A stretch of DNA of 64,000 nucleotides. Origin: Blumeriella jaapii (taxonomy: Eukaryota > Ascomycota > Leotiomycetes > Helotiales > Drepanopezizaceae). Made by a program: the position numbers and the translations under genes. The notes under the pieces are model-generated. The model did no database searches and was not told the DNA's origin. It worked only from the letters and a program-made list of their open reading frames with translations. The DNA lies in the NCBI GenBank assembly GCA_009599575.1, contig VWND01000075.1, positions 558,001 through 622,000 of the forward strand. Reading direction: 5' to 3'. Shown here one piece after another: positions 22,642 through 34,268 of this stretch. How positions within the stretch are numbered: position 1 is the first letter of the stretch; every line of letters begins with the position of its first letter.

Positions 22642-25600
22642 GCCACTTCGCTTCCCGAAGTCCCCATCAGCACAATGGAGGTCAGCCCCGAAGAGCTCGC
22701 CAAAAGTACGACAAGTTACAGCACACCGCTTCCGGTGATCAAAGTAGCCAAGCAGAGGAAGAACAAGGCCTTTTCTTCGTTGGATCTTTTCAATGCCCTG
22801 TCTCAGGCTCAAAGGCAGATCTCTATGTGTCTCGCAGTGCAGGACGTGCTGCAGACAGTGGTCGGGCTGATCGCAGAGTTAACCGGCTTCCACCGAGTCA
22901 TGTTCTATCGATTCGACAGCCAAAAAAACGGTCGCGTGGATGCAGAGCTTTTGAATCCACTGGCTTCTACCGACGTGTGGCTTGGTGTGTTCGCTACATC
23001 CCCTCAGAGCTTCTGATACTGACTGCCGAAGGCTTGAACTATCCCGCATCGGACATTCCTTCCCAGGCTCGCGAACTGTACAAGATCAACCGCATTCGAA
23101 TCATGTCTGATCGCGAGGCTGAGACCTCACGACTGGTATGTATATTCATTCGAGAGATATGCCAAATTTCAATGTCATTCGTTGCGGTACTTACTCTTTC
23201 CGTAGGTCTGCCGAAATGAGACAGATTTCGAGAAACCTTTGGACCTCACACACGCCTACTTGCGTGCCATGTCCCCGATCCATAATAAATATCTCGCAAA
23301 TATGAGTGTTCGCTCTACCATGTCAATCTCCATTGTCATCAACGATCTATGGGGCCTGGTAGCCTGCCATGGCTACGGCGATGTCGGGATCAAAGTTTCC
23401 TTGCCGATTCGGGAGCTCTGCCGGAACATCGTAAGTCTGTCGCTGGAAGAAGACTGGACGCTACTAATCAAAACTCGCGCCACAGGGAGAATGCGCGGCT
23501 GCAAAGATCCAAGAAATCAGCATGCAGGCCCGAATCAGTGCCCGGCGAGCTCCGACCGCCGTTCCGTCCTCGCAAAGCAACGCGAGCTTCATCGCCGCCT
23601 CATCCAGCGACCTGCTCAAGCTCGTCGACGCTGACTTTGCGCTGCTCCAAGTCGACGACGATGTCCGCGCTATTGGCCGACTGGAGCCCTACCAGGAAGC
23701 GATCGCGATCACAACGTACCTGCAAACACAGAAGTTCACCAAGATAACATCGACAGACAACATCAACCATACTTTCCCGGCGCTCGCCCACAAGCACGAG
23801 ATCCTGACTATCGCTGGTTTCCTCCTGGTGCCATTGAATTTTGGTGGCGGCAATGACTTTCTGATCTTCTTCAGAAAGGGACAGACGAAGCAGGTGAAGT
23901 GGGCAGGGTAAGCGATTCTCGCTTAATTTGTTTCCTTTTCTCTCGCTTAGACGAGCACCATTTTTTGGAAAGGGGAAGATCACAAGCATGTCAGCCATTA
24001 ATTGAAGCTAATCATTTCAATTTATAGTAACCCCCATGAGAAGATCTACAGAACAGAAAGCGAGTATTTGGAGCCCAGGGCTAGTTTCCAACGATGGATC
24101 GAGACTATCAGCGGCACAAGCAGAGAGTGGACCGACGAACAGAGTGCGTAGCCTGATCAAAATCAACTGTGTTTATGGAGGCAACAGCACATGCTGATGA
24201 TGTTCTAGTTGACACTGCATCCGTGCTGGGACTGTTGTACGGCAGGTTCATTGAGGTTTGGCGACAGAAGGGCTCCGCCAAGCAGAGCAATCAGATCTCG
24301 CAGATCCGCGCATCGTCCAGAGAGTGTAAGTTCGCAATGTGAGAAGCATTTCTTGCGCAGAACGGTTTGCCTATACTGTCGCCGATACGAGCTAATTCAA
24401 ATAGTACGGACGCCTCTCAACGCGATTGTCAACTATCTGGAGATGGCCTTGGAGAACAAGGTCGACGACAAGACACGCCACATCCTCGACCGAGCTCAAG
24501 AAGCCTCGGCCTCCCTCGGTTATGTGATGGATGATTTGCTGAAGTTGACTAAGCCGGATGATAGTCCGACGCGTGGTTCAGTGGAGTCATTCAATCTCGG
24601 TCACACAAGTAAGCATTACGACCCCAGAAGCCTTGCAGCTTTAGATACCACTTCATATCCATTGCTAAACTTCTTGTAGTTACACGCGCGATTAAGGGGA
24701 TGCAAAAAGATGCATCGCGCAAGGGTCTCGAGATGAATGTATCCATCAATGACCAACTTCCTGGCGTGGTGAAGGGAGACCCCGATCGGCTGAAAGAGGC
24801 TCTTCTGCACCTAACAAGTTACGCCTACAAGCAATCGAAGCATATTGACGTGGAAATTGATGTCATCCGAACCAAGAAGGACCTGACCACCATCGCGTTC
24901 ACGATCCAGGATAACGGGCCTGGCATGTCCGACTCAGAGCTTGACGTGAGAGCCCCTAGGCATATCATGCATGTCTCCCCTACCTGTTCAACTATGCTAA
25001 CCTCTCTCTCTTCAGGACACCTTTCAGGAGTTCGAACAAGCCCAGGACGATAACGACTGGCTCTTCGCCACCAATGCCAACTCCCCGACCGCCGCCTCGA
25101 AAGACACCCGCGCCGACCTGGCCATCATCGCACGCTACATGCGTGACGCAAACGGGCAGATCCGCCTGGCCAGCGAACCAGGAAGAGGCACTATCTTCAG
25201 CGTCGAGATCCCCTTTGAACACACGCAGACATCCGACTCCTCGCGCTCCCGCAAGCTACGCAGCCTGTTCTCCCCCTCCCTCGCCTCCCACCGGGCCCTC
25301 TCTCCTCCTAGTCCCCCTCCACCGCACAAAACACCGCAGCCAGCCAACGGAAGCCCCCACACGTCTACTTTTGCCTTTGAGGGCACAAATGCGGCGCCTC
25401 ATTCTCAGAGCCAGGCTCAACCCGGCCCCGGAGCTCGTTCGAGCAGTCTCCAGCCTCCCCCATCCAGTAGCAAGAACGGCCGTCCGCGCTCTAGCGAGGG
25501 CCCGTCGAACAACGGCAGTCTGCGTGGCGAGATCGACTACATCGAAGAGGAGAATGAACAGTTTCTCAACGCGGCCAGCAAGCTGACGGTTTTGGTCGCA

Positions 25601-26227
25601 GAGGACAACATCGTGAGCCAGAAGATGCTGGAGAAGCGGATCGCGATGCTCGGGCACGACGTGATCATCACCAGCGATGGCCAAGAGTGCCACGATCGCT
25701 TTGTCGCGAGTGGCGGCAAGGTCGATGTGATCCTGATGGACTTGAAGGTATTCTCCCCTTCGACTGTGCTGGATTGCACTGGACTTTGGGCGTCCTTGTA
25801 CTTGCTCTTGGGAGTAGAGTGGAATGCTAACGAGATGTGAATTTAGATGCCGTCAGTAGATGGTTCGCTCGCGACGCGGATGATCCGCTTCCACGAGAAA
25901 GAATCCAGCTTCCGGCCTCAGCAGAGCAACGGCTCTACTCCCAAGCAGCGAGTACCGATCCTCGCCATGTCGACGCAGCTGTTCGAGAACATCCGTTTCG
26001 AGTACATCCAGACTGGGTATGCACCCGCCCTTCTTCGTTCCCCGGTTCGTTGAAACATTTTTGCTAATTAGAGGGATAGATTCGACGGCTGGATCATGAA
26101 GCCGCTCGATTTCAGGCGCTTGGATCTTATTCTCCAGGGCGTCAAGAACGCCGAGGTAAAACGTGACTCGCTCTATGCGCCGGGGCAGTGGGAAGGGAGG
26201 ATGGCTTTTCCCCTGAACAATCGGTGA

Positions 26228-26799
26228 CTGGACCAAGATTAGAGATGGGCGAATTTTTCGGAGCTGTGCGATGTGGGTATATTATAGACGTTACCCGAAC
26301 TCCACGTTTGTTTCATATGTATTGGCCTTGTCTTCATTTGGGGATATCTATCGAGGGATGATTAGGTTATGACAAGGGTGGAAGTGGTTGTAGTAACCCT
26401 ACAACGCATCGGAGTATTCTCCTCTTCAAAAAAGCCTTGCCATGTCACATATAATAGAAAGCCGAGACGATCGAGTATTTGTATATCCTACAGCCACAAC
26501 AATAAATCACAATTGTAAACAAACTAGTTCGATAAATAGTTTGGTCGTTCACTGAAACCGTCAATCTTACTATGATGCCTCAGACATAAGTAACGAAGAG
26601 ACAAACGGAAGCCTCCTTGTAAACATCAGAGACCCTTCTCGATGTAGAACGGCTTTTCCTAGCAAAATATAAAAGTTGCGATCACAATGCTGCGCGACGT
26701 TTAGAAAACAGGCGTACCATAGTGCCGTGCTTTGCAGATCACCCTGCGATACCAACTGAAGTTGATATACTACTAGCTTTATCATTCATTCGTTAATCA
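26228..26799. other. Intergenic, no supportable gene
   Basis: This holds the 3' region of the phytochrome gene and the end of the permease relic. I see nothing else. Confidence 0.5.
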
Positions 26800-27884
26800 C
26801 GTCAATCTCAACTCAGTACATCTGCTATTCCTCGCAGCCACGTCCTCGGCACCAATCACCGGCCCTCTGTACCCCCTCCTGCCTCGCACACAACACCATA
26901 AGATGCCAAGAACAACACGTCCCGTGATGGTCAGCGAAACGACATCGTTGAACGCTGTCTAGATCATCATGGCGAAGGCAAGAAATCCGTTCAGAACCAT
27001 GCTTCCGCATATCGCGCGCGGGATGTTGACTGCTGCGTTTGAGACTAGAGAGGAGACATTAGCAAAACCCAGATCGCAGCACTTGGAAATCATTAAGTTA
27101 GATACTGAGACGAGGAAATCCAAGACGCGAAGGTAATTGAACACACTCTCCTCGGCCATGTGAACACTAGCATCGGCTCCGACGAACGTCGCCACAATAC
27201 CCCAAAAACCCAACACAGTACGACAGTCCTTGGGCAGGCCAACCATCTTCGTTCAAGCGTGTCGTGAACACAAAACCAGCCTATCGGTGCGGAGCGCAGA
27301 GCCAAAGCACTGCCATGATGGAGACGACACCCGTGAGGTGGAACACCAAGATGAAGACTTCGAATTTCGGCGGGAGCGCGGGAACGCCCACGTTGATAAA
27401 CCCCGCCTGGCATCGTAATCAGGATCGTCGAGAACGAATACGCACCGGATCATCAGGCCCGCGAAGAGGGTCTCCGTAGCCACGGTCGCGATCCACGCGA
27501 GGCTCGTCAGCCATCCGATCACGCAGCTACTGAACCTCTTCCAGCGCGGTGGCGCGAGCATGCAGACCCAGTACCGATATATTGGTCACCGGCGGTGGGA
27601 GCCTTGAAGCTAGCTCAGCGATCACGACGTAGACTGACAGCGTCGACGTCCAGGCGAGGAGGAAGCCGCACACGAGCCCCGCGGGCCCGCCATTGTTGAG
27701 ACCCAGGGAGAAGAGCGAGGACCGTCTTGCAGGTGATGAGCTCGCATATCGCAGAGGCGAAGATGGGGATGAGGCCGAAGCGGCGCTCCAGAACCTGCTT
27801 CTTGCCCAGCAGGGCGAGGACGTCGCTGTCGCTGTTTGTGACGGGGCCGTTGCGCGGGGTGGGCCCTGAATCACGGGTAGCCAT
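26800..27884 (-). pseudogene. GABA/choline-type amino-acid permease relic with internal deletion
   Basis: The ATG at 27884 begins a family-like N-terminus (SDSDVLALLGKKQVLERRFG). The frame breaks near 27,720, where LITCKTVLAL should continue into FSLGLNNGGPAGLVCGF. Further pieces in several frames match the APC-superfamily GABA/choline permease pattern: TSTLSVYVVIAELASR, RFSSCVIGWLTSLAW, and ADASVHMAEE-ISNAAVNIPRAI across an intact intron. After NGFLAFAMMI there is an in-frame stop and the sequence jumps directly to a C-terminal-type segment (VSLTITGRVVLGILW then RGRRGYRGPVI). Roughly helices 7 to 11 are thus missing. This is a dead gene. Confidence 0.8.
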
Positions 27885-27889
27885 AGCAA

Positions 27890-29925
27890 AGAGCAGTATG
27901 AAGATGCGATGGGTGGCGAGGACTTTCTATGGACGAGGCACAGAGGTGTGTTGCACGGCTCTTAGCGCTTGAGATGGCATAGATCACGGGATAGGCTTTG
28001 CACATCGCTTTATTGGGCAGAACACTCATGGCGAAGGGCGAAGAGAGCAAGAGGAATTTCCCACCAGACGGATTTGGAAATTGGCTACGGCAAGTTGGTG
28101 CGATCATCTACACACTCGTTGAGCAATCCTCGGCATAGATGCTGGCAGATGTTCGCTCGACGGAAGCGAGCGTGAGTAAACAAAGGTCAGACGGCAAATA
28201 CTAAGCATATAGAAATGTCTCCATCGCCAAAGAAACGCAGGACTGCATCATGATAGCGTGACTTATTTGATCTTAGTCTATGAAGTAGATGGAGAGCACG
28301 AGGCGGATGAAAAGAAGAAGTGTCGAACCGGAAGGTTGAAAAGGGTGTCGAGAACCCCTCGACCCGGTTCGCTAAGAAGCTTTCGGCAAAATACCGTACA
28401 TACCGTAAATACAGTACAGTAAATAGCATCTAAGACGTGGCACGAGCCCTCAGCAGAAAAAATCGGGATATCATGTTAGTGCAAGATACTGAGGACCAAA
28501 TATCGATTCGCGTTCATGTTGGGGCTTGAAACAATCCACCCTGATAAGCACAAGACATATCGGGTCGACGAATTCATCCCATCATTTTCGGAATTAACCA
28601 TCTGATCTCGAGATACGGTACTATTAATAAACATTTCTCACCCAACATTTAGGAAAACAGCATTTCGGATTACCGACCCTCAGACAATCCGTAACTAGCA
28701 ACGCGTGGCAGTGATGACTCGCGCATGTCGTAGCTACCTACACGCATGATAATACTTTACTTCTTATGACAGGCGTCACACACACCCTCGGGGGTGTGAA
28801 GAAAGCTTGGAAAGCTTCAATTCCAGCCAGTTCCCAAGCTCCGGGGCTGTATTCGCTACGCTGGTGACGAAATAGGACGGAAGCTGCAGCTATTTTTGCG
28901 ATGGACAGGCATCGAGCACGACGTAGCTGTGGGTCGGATGCTGCATTCATTGTAAGGGATTGACATCGCACTATGCATGACACATCCTATCTTGTAGGCG
29001 GATCCCGTTTCAGACGCGCGCCCTCTCGCAACGATGTGCCGTGGCCGACAGAATGGATGGTCAATATATTGGATCGGAGATTCAGATTGGAGAACGAATA
29101 AGGTCGTGGCTCGTGATGATAATGTTGGAGATTGATGAAGGGATTCTTGGATATGGAGTCGGTTCGTGATTGGATACGAGTGGTGGGGACTTGGCGAATT
29201 ACTCCCCCCTGATTGAATGTTGAATTGGCCTACTCTACGAGGGGGTCCTCTGGAAGGTTATCATAGCTAAAACCTCAGCCGAGACACTTTGCGAGTATAG
29301 AAAAAGATAGCAGACGAGAGAGACAAGAAGGAAACTTGCAAATTTTCACGATGAAGATAGGAAGGAAGCTTGAAGGGCCAGTGTGCCAAGCATAATAACC
29401 ATAACTTTAAGCCAGGGAAAAGGAACAAGCTAAGCTATTCGATCGGCTGTTAAGTAAAAGTTAAACTCAACACGAGACGAAATAAGATAAGCTCTGACAC
29501 GCTGCTTCTATACGAATCATAAACTGAGGCGCTATTGAACGGCACTTTTGAGTGGCTGCTACATGTTGTGTCTGTAATCTTTTCGCGTATTTCTTTACGT
29601 TTCAGGAGAAATCCGACCCGATGAGGTATTTTTGAGAAAGATGCCCCCGCAAAAAGAGAAGAATTCGAGCCTACGCTTTTCATGTAGAGGGTCTGTTAAG
29701 TTTCAAGTGGGTGAGGCTCGGTCCGCGGAGTAAAGGGCGGGCATACCAACGATTATCCGAGTTGTTGACTTTTGCCGCATGGCAAGGCGCAGTCATTGGT
29801 GGGATTCATGGGGAAACAGACCTCCATTACCAACACCACCTCGTTATTTTTACCCCAGGAAAAGTGACGGGAAAACGTCCTCCGCCGCTCCGTTTCAAAC
29901 CTTCTCCTGAATTACATTGCTTGAA
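27890..29925. other. Intergenic, no supportable gene
   Basis: Short frames only. It contains a TACAGTACAGTA motif at about 28,410-28,421, preceded by two TACCGTA copies. Confidence 0.5.
28408..28421. repeat. TACAGTACAGTA motif
   Basis: One more member of the TAC(T/A)GTAC motif family, preceded by TACCGTACATACCGTA. Confidence 0.6.
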
Positions 29926-29929
29926 TTCC

Positions 29930-29937
29930 TATATATT
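29930..29937 (+). promoter_or_regulatory. TATA box of the acetylesterase gene
   Basis: CTATATAT about 115 bp upstream of the ATG at 30052, followed by a pyrimidine-rich leader, as usual for highly transcribed fungal genes. Confidence 0.5.
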
Positions 29938-30051
29938 CCGGTCCGCACCCCTCGCAAAAGAACCTCATCTCATGCTCGGATCTTTTTCTTTTTATCGCCA
30001 TTCTTTACACCCTTTGACATCTTCGGTCTCTTTCCTTTCTTCATACCTATC

Positions 30052-30895
30052 ATGAAGCTTTCCTACCTCGCTCTACCAGCTCTGCTGGCTACTTTTACGG
30101 CTGCAAAACCCACCTTATATCTGGCCGGTGATTCGACCATGGCTAAGGCCCCTGGGGAAAACCCGGTTACGACAGGTAAGCATAGATCCTTCTGGCCCAT
30201 CCATACCCAGGCATCCGACTTGTAGCAATCTACTCACTCCCTCTTCCAGGCTGGGGACAATTCCTTCCCGATCATCTCAAAGACATCACGGTCGTGAACG
30301 ACGCAGCCTTTGGCCGCTCCTCCCGCTCTTATACCACAGAGGGGCGATTCCAGGCCATCATCGACAAATTGCAGAAGGGCGATTACGTGGTCATGTCCTT
30401 CGGGCATAACGACGGCGGCGGCGGTGTCGGGAAACACGACAACGGGCGCGCCGTGTGCGGCGGCGCCGCCAACGAGACCTGCACCTCGACCAGTGGCGAG
30501 ATCGTGTATACGTACGTGGCGTACTTGACGGAGGCGGCACAGGCTATGGTCGACAAGGGAGCTCTCGTCACCATCGCCTCGCCAACACCGCGGAACATCT
30601 GTGGAGATGCGTCGTGCGCGTACACGCCGCCGCGCTGGGTCGAGTACTGCAGGAAGGTCGCCAAAATTACCAAGTCGAACTTCGTTGACCACGGCGCCTA
30701 CGTGGCCCAGGAGTGGAAGACGCTGGGCAAGGAGAAGGTGGATAGCTTCTACCGCTCGACAAACTTCACCCGAACGCGGCGGGGAGCACCGTCATTGCGA
30801 GCATGTTTGCCAAGGCCGTCTTGTGCTCGAAGAATGTGTTGGACAAGTTCGTGGTAGACACCGTCGAATCTCTTCCTGGGACTTGTATTGAGTAA
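30052..30895 (+). pseudogene. Rhamnogalacturonan acetylesterase (SGNH/GDSL, CE12-like) with a late one-base frameshift
   Basis: Exons 30052-30175 and 30250 onward, with a 74-bp intron. A signal peptide (MKLSYLALPALLATFTAA) is followed by SGNH blocks: LAGDST with the nucleophile Ser, NDAAFGRSS, and MSFGHNDGGG with the oxyanion Asn. The catalytic Asp/His block, DKLHPNAAGST, is in a different frame from the rest. The annotated frame instead reads YRSTNFTRTRRG and stops at 30857. One extra C in TACCGCTCGAC near 30751-30755 would give FYPLDKLHPNAAG and run to the TAA at 30893-30895, the family-like end. The enzyme removes acetyl groups from pectin rhamnogalacturonan I outside the cell. As read, it lacks its catalytic His. 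Read error is a live alternative. Confidence 0.85.
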
Positions 30896-31040
30896 TCAGC
30901 CTGCCAGGTTTTGAAGAAGAGGATGGGAAGAGGGGTGGTGGTGATAATGATGATAGCCATGACTCTTCTTCTAACCCGGGTCTAATTTACGTAGCAAAAT
31001 AACAAGTAAAAATTTAACAAACAAGCAAAATCGATGGTAT

Positions 31041-31180
31041 CACAGATAAGTGATGTAGTAAGAACTTGTCTGAAGTCGTGTTGGAATCTGTATGTCTCTC
31101 TACTAGCTATACGAGTGCAGGAATATGGGGTAGTGGTAAGCGCACCCTAGTGCACAGCCACGTGACTCAAATATCACATG
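31041..31180. repeat. Diverged dispersed repeat, partner at 41.1 kb
   Basis: It aligns by eye with 41,105-41,215 through blocks such as GTGTTGRAATCTGTA, CTACTA, GTGCARGAATA and GGGGTARTGGT, with mostly transition differences. It probably marks one end of an old transposon; both copies are followed by CACGTGACTC. Confidence 0.5.
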
Positions 31181-32154
31181 ATTATCATTTAGCCCTCTAA
31201 TGGAAAATTCCTACCCAAACATCACGGGATCGCAGTTCAGTACACCTTGTCTCCATTCTTCTCAGCACAGCTCAATGCCGCCAAATTTCTGATGCTAACA
31301 AAGTCACGTGATTGGTAAGATTCCCAGACTAACGGCTACCTCTAGCTTCCTCTGCTCTGTAAACCTCAAAGACACTTCTGCATTGCCAACCCGACGAACC
31401 ACTGTATTCGAAGGTCTCATCTATAGTGTGCACCCCCTCCCCCTCTCTCCGACGTGACATGACACCAAAGCCGAAAACCGAAGAGCTACGCGAGAAGCAA
31501 GAGCTGCGAAACCACAGCCAAGAACGTTCGTCTCATCGACACACCTATTCCATACACATCTTCTCGTGGTTTCGGTATGCGCCCATTTCGGTTTGGCATT
31601 CGCAAGTCAAGAATCATGCCCGTTTCCCCACACGCTGATTCATCCCAAGTAATGAATAAAGGCTGCCGCGCCGGGATCTACCTGCCTACGTACAGCACCG
31701 ACGATACCTACTTGACTGGACTGTACAGCTATCCCGGAGGTATCTCCGCCCTCTGTAATATGTAATCACCTTTGCCGTCACCCCACGCTTTAAGGGCATG
31801 GATTGGTGTATCCACAAGGATTTTTGTTTAACACATCTCGAAGTGGCTTTCTGAAAAGGATTTCACTTTTACTTTTATACAGAGATATTAATGTCCAAAG
31901 CGAGACATGGCACGTGGTGCTAGTGTCTTTGGATTTTAGTATTCCGGACCCTTTACAGAAAAATCAGACAGGTAAGAGCGACTTCTGAGAGCAACGCCTT
32001 CTCATGAGAGTAACCCCATTGTTATGATAAGGCAATTCATTTGTGTCTTATTCCACAAACTTCCTTCTCTATTCCCTAATTCTGAGCTCTCGGGAACTGA
32101 ATTAGGCCCGCTAGCAGGCCACGAAAAGAAAAGAAAGAAAACCCGTCCGCAAAC

Positions 32155-32180
32155 CCCCCACCCCCACCCCCACCCCCAGC
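32155..32180. repeat. C-rich CCCCCA repeat
   Basis: Consecutive CCCCCA units, a simple-sequence tract. Confidence 0.7.
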
Positions 32181-32627
32181 CCTCTTCCTATCCCCTTTCG
32201 ACTATTCCCATCCCATATCTGCTCTTTTGTACAGATAGCAATCACAATCGCCAAGCACCCTTTTGTCCCTTAAATCACCCTTGTCGTTTCTTTGGACCAC
32301 GCATGTCCCTTGTCATTTGCACAGACATATATGTACTTGCAAGCGGAAAGCGGAGAGCACAGAACAGAACTGCAGAGGAAGAATAGCCTCGTCAAGCGAT
32401 GTTGTGAACCGAGCGGTAGAGGATAGCGGGGCCAGCGTCGGCGCCGTCGTCACCTGTGAGGGTGAACTGGGTGTTGCGGCGGCTATTTGAACGTTCCCCT
32501 TGTCAGCCTTGCTACACATCCTGTACTCCAAACTCAACCTTAAAAGTAGCAAAGTGAGAAGAAGGGAGGAGGGGTCCAAGCAAGTGCGATCGAGAGAGCA
32601 AGAAGAGAAAAAAAGAAGGAAAGCGAC

Positions 32628-34268
32628 TCACCCATCCTCCCTCCCCCTCCCTCTCCCATCCCCAAGCTCCATGTCTGTCGTCCCGGTTCCGAGCGTCGTC
32701 ACCCCACCCTCGCTCTTTGCCAATCCCATCCCAGCCCAGGACTGCCTAGCCCAGTTGATGATAAAGCCAGAGGCCGGCGAGATGCGCACGCCGTTATCGT
32801 CGCGGATGCTGAAGCGCGTGTCGTCGAAGGAACGCACTTTCAGCGTGTGTTGCAGGAGTTGCCAGATGCATATCAGATTGGCGACGGCGACGCACACGGA
32901 GGCTTCGCAGATGTACCATAGTTTATAGGTGGTCGTGGTGGGGGAGGCGAAGTTGTAGTACCTGAGGGAGGGCGCATTAGTAGAGGTTTTGAGAGGGCGA
33001 TTTGGGGATTGAAGTTTGGGTGGGTGGGGGGAGTGTAGTGTGTGTGTGGGGGGGGGATATGGAAGAGGAAGAAGGGAAGAGGAGGTTACTTGTTAAGCAC
33101 GGCGCAAACAATAGCAAGGACAGCGAGTGAGAAGACTCCAGTGAGGATCAACTTGCGCTTCAGAGGCAGACGGGCCTTCCAAACAAGCGGCATGGGCATC
33201 AGCACGAGCAGGATGTCCGAGGAGACGTTGAAGGCTATCTGCAAGATGGAGTACTGGTGGTAAGTGGCGCATTCCGAGTTGGAGACGGGCACGGCCCAGT
33301 ACTGGGTAAAGGGCTGGCAGAAGCCGAAGAAGTAGAAAACCTCGATAAGGAAGAGACCGAGCCAGATGTAGGTGCAGATGATGTAGAGCACGGTCTTGTA
33401 GCGGGTGTTACGGCTGTTGCGGGTGTGAGATTGTCTTCTTCTTAAAGATCTTTCTTGCGGCGGAGAGAGGAAAATCGAAAAGGGACGGAGGATAAAGAAT
33501 GGATAAGAAGAGAGACGTAGACAGAGGGACTTACTGGACGCGGAACAGAAAGGCCCAGATGCATAATTTGCAGCCCCAGATGGTGAAGAGCATAGACTGT
33601 TCGAGGCCGATGACGATCTTGGAGCCGAAAACACGGTTTGCTACCTCCTGTGGATCTGTGAGGATGGCAGCGGCTTGCTCTGGTGGATACAGATTGGTAT
33701 TAAATCGAGCAGAGACGTTGATCCAAACCAAGAGATTCGTGAACAAGAGCTACCGGTAGTCAGAGATGCTTAAGTGTATTTGAGAAGAGAGAGGGGATGA
33801 GGGGAGTGACTTACCATTACCGCGCACATGCCATAGTCTTCGATCTGGAACTTCTTGATGACCCAGCATCGATTCAACCTATAGCATCCATCAGTCTCCC
33901 CCTTTTCCATGCCCTTCTCCCTCGAGCCCCGAACATTCAGATCTCGATTCAGAATAAACAATCGCAGTGGAATGAAGAGATACTTACACACGCAAGAAGA
34001 ACGAGATGTAGGCCACACCGCCAAACCCGACCGAGCTCCACAGAAGCTCATCGCGGCTTGGATTCGTGTTTCGGCGCTTCGCAAGTGCACCGCGGCCAAG
34101 TGCCTTCACCCAGTGGGTGAGAGGGTCGATGAGAGAGCGCTCGACAAGGGCATGAGTGGTGCGGTCGGAGGACCAGGGAAGGTAGGTCACGATAGTGCTT
34201 GCGAGGGCGCAGGCGATGAGGACACAGATGATGCAGACGATGGGCAGCCAGGAGGGCTGGTGCGGCAT
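32628..34268 (-). CDS. Seven-helix fungal rhodopsin-domain integral membrane protein (SAT4/PTH11-like)
   Basis: Exons 34268-33988, 33878-33815, 33749-33535, 33413-33090 and 32961-32628 give 405 residues in phase; introns are 65-128 bp. Seven hydrophobic spans are visible, with family features: an extracellular acidic/charged loop after helix 1, RYKTVLYIICTYIWLGLFLI, FGFCQPFTQYWAVP with the conserved Cys, CATYHQYSILQIAFN, and the SDILLVLMPMPLVWKARLPL block with the KRKL loop and helix 6. The family is widespread in filamentous ascomycetes as orphan receptor-like proteins; ligands and roles are mostly unknown. The last exon ends in a Gly/Arg/Asp-rich tail whose stop overlaps a GTGAGT donor, so an alternative C-terminal exon is possible near 32,560-32,310. 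Confidence 0.85.

Larger units (their letters stand above)
13867..26227 (+). pseudogene. fphA-like: Fungal phytochrome hybrid histidine kinase (FphA-like), split by an LTR retrotransposon
   Basis: Exons: 13867-14070, 14136-14352, 14438-14520, 14591-14986 | element | 22642-22984, 23032-23135, 23206-23430, 23486-23907, 24028-24143, 24209-24325, 24405-24608, 24680-24945, 25016-25747, 25847-26016, 26080-26227. All joins keep phase and total 1,249 codons. Domains: a Ser-rich N-terminal extension; PAS with the biliverdin-type Cys165 (RRCEEEPIRTPGAIQSFG); GAF with YPASDIP (Asp422) and SPIHNKY (His475); PHY with PRASF (681-685); kinase 740-960; Pro/Ser linker; receiver with Asp1141 (ILMDLKMP), the acidic ED pair, Ser and Lys (IMKPLDF). 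The kinase is abnormal: Arg741 replaces the H-box His (SSREL-RTPLNAI), Tyr858 the N-box Asn, and the G2 glycines are gone (DTRADLAI); G1 (DNGPGM) remains. As it stands, translation stops two codons into the LTR, leaving a 301-residue PAS fragment. Confidence 0.93.
30896..32627. other. Intergenic with a decayed repeat and C-rich tract
   Basis: No gene is supportable. It holds the repeat at 31,041-31,180 (partner at 41.1 kb) and a CCCCCA repeat near 32,155-32,180. The end of the stretch may contain a further 3' exon of the rhodopsin-domain gene, because GTGAGT occurs at its stop codon. Confidence 0.45.

Noticed and set aside
25074..25693. Long open frames on both strands over the phytochrome linker
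   Set aside because: They shadow the phytochrome linker exon in other frames (Pro/Arg/Ala-rich).
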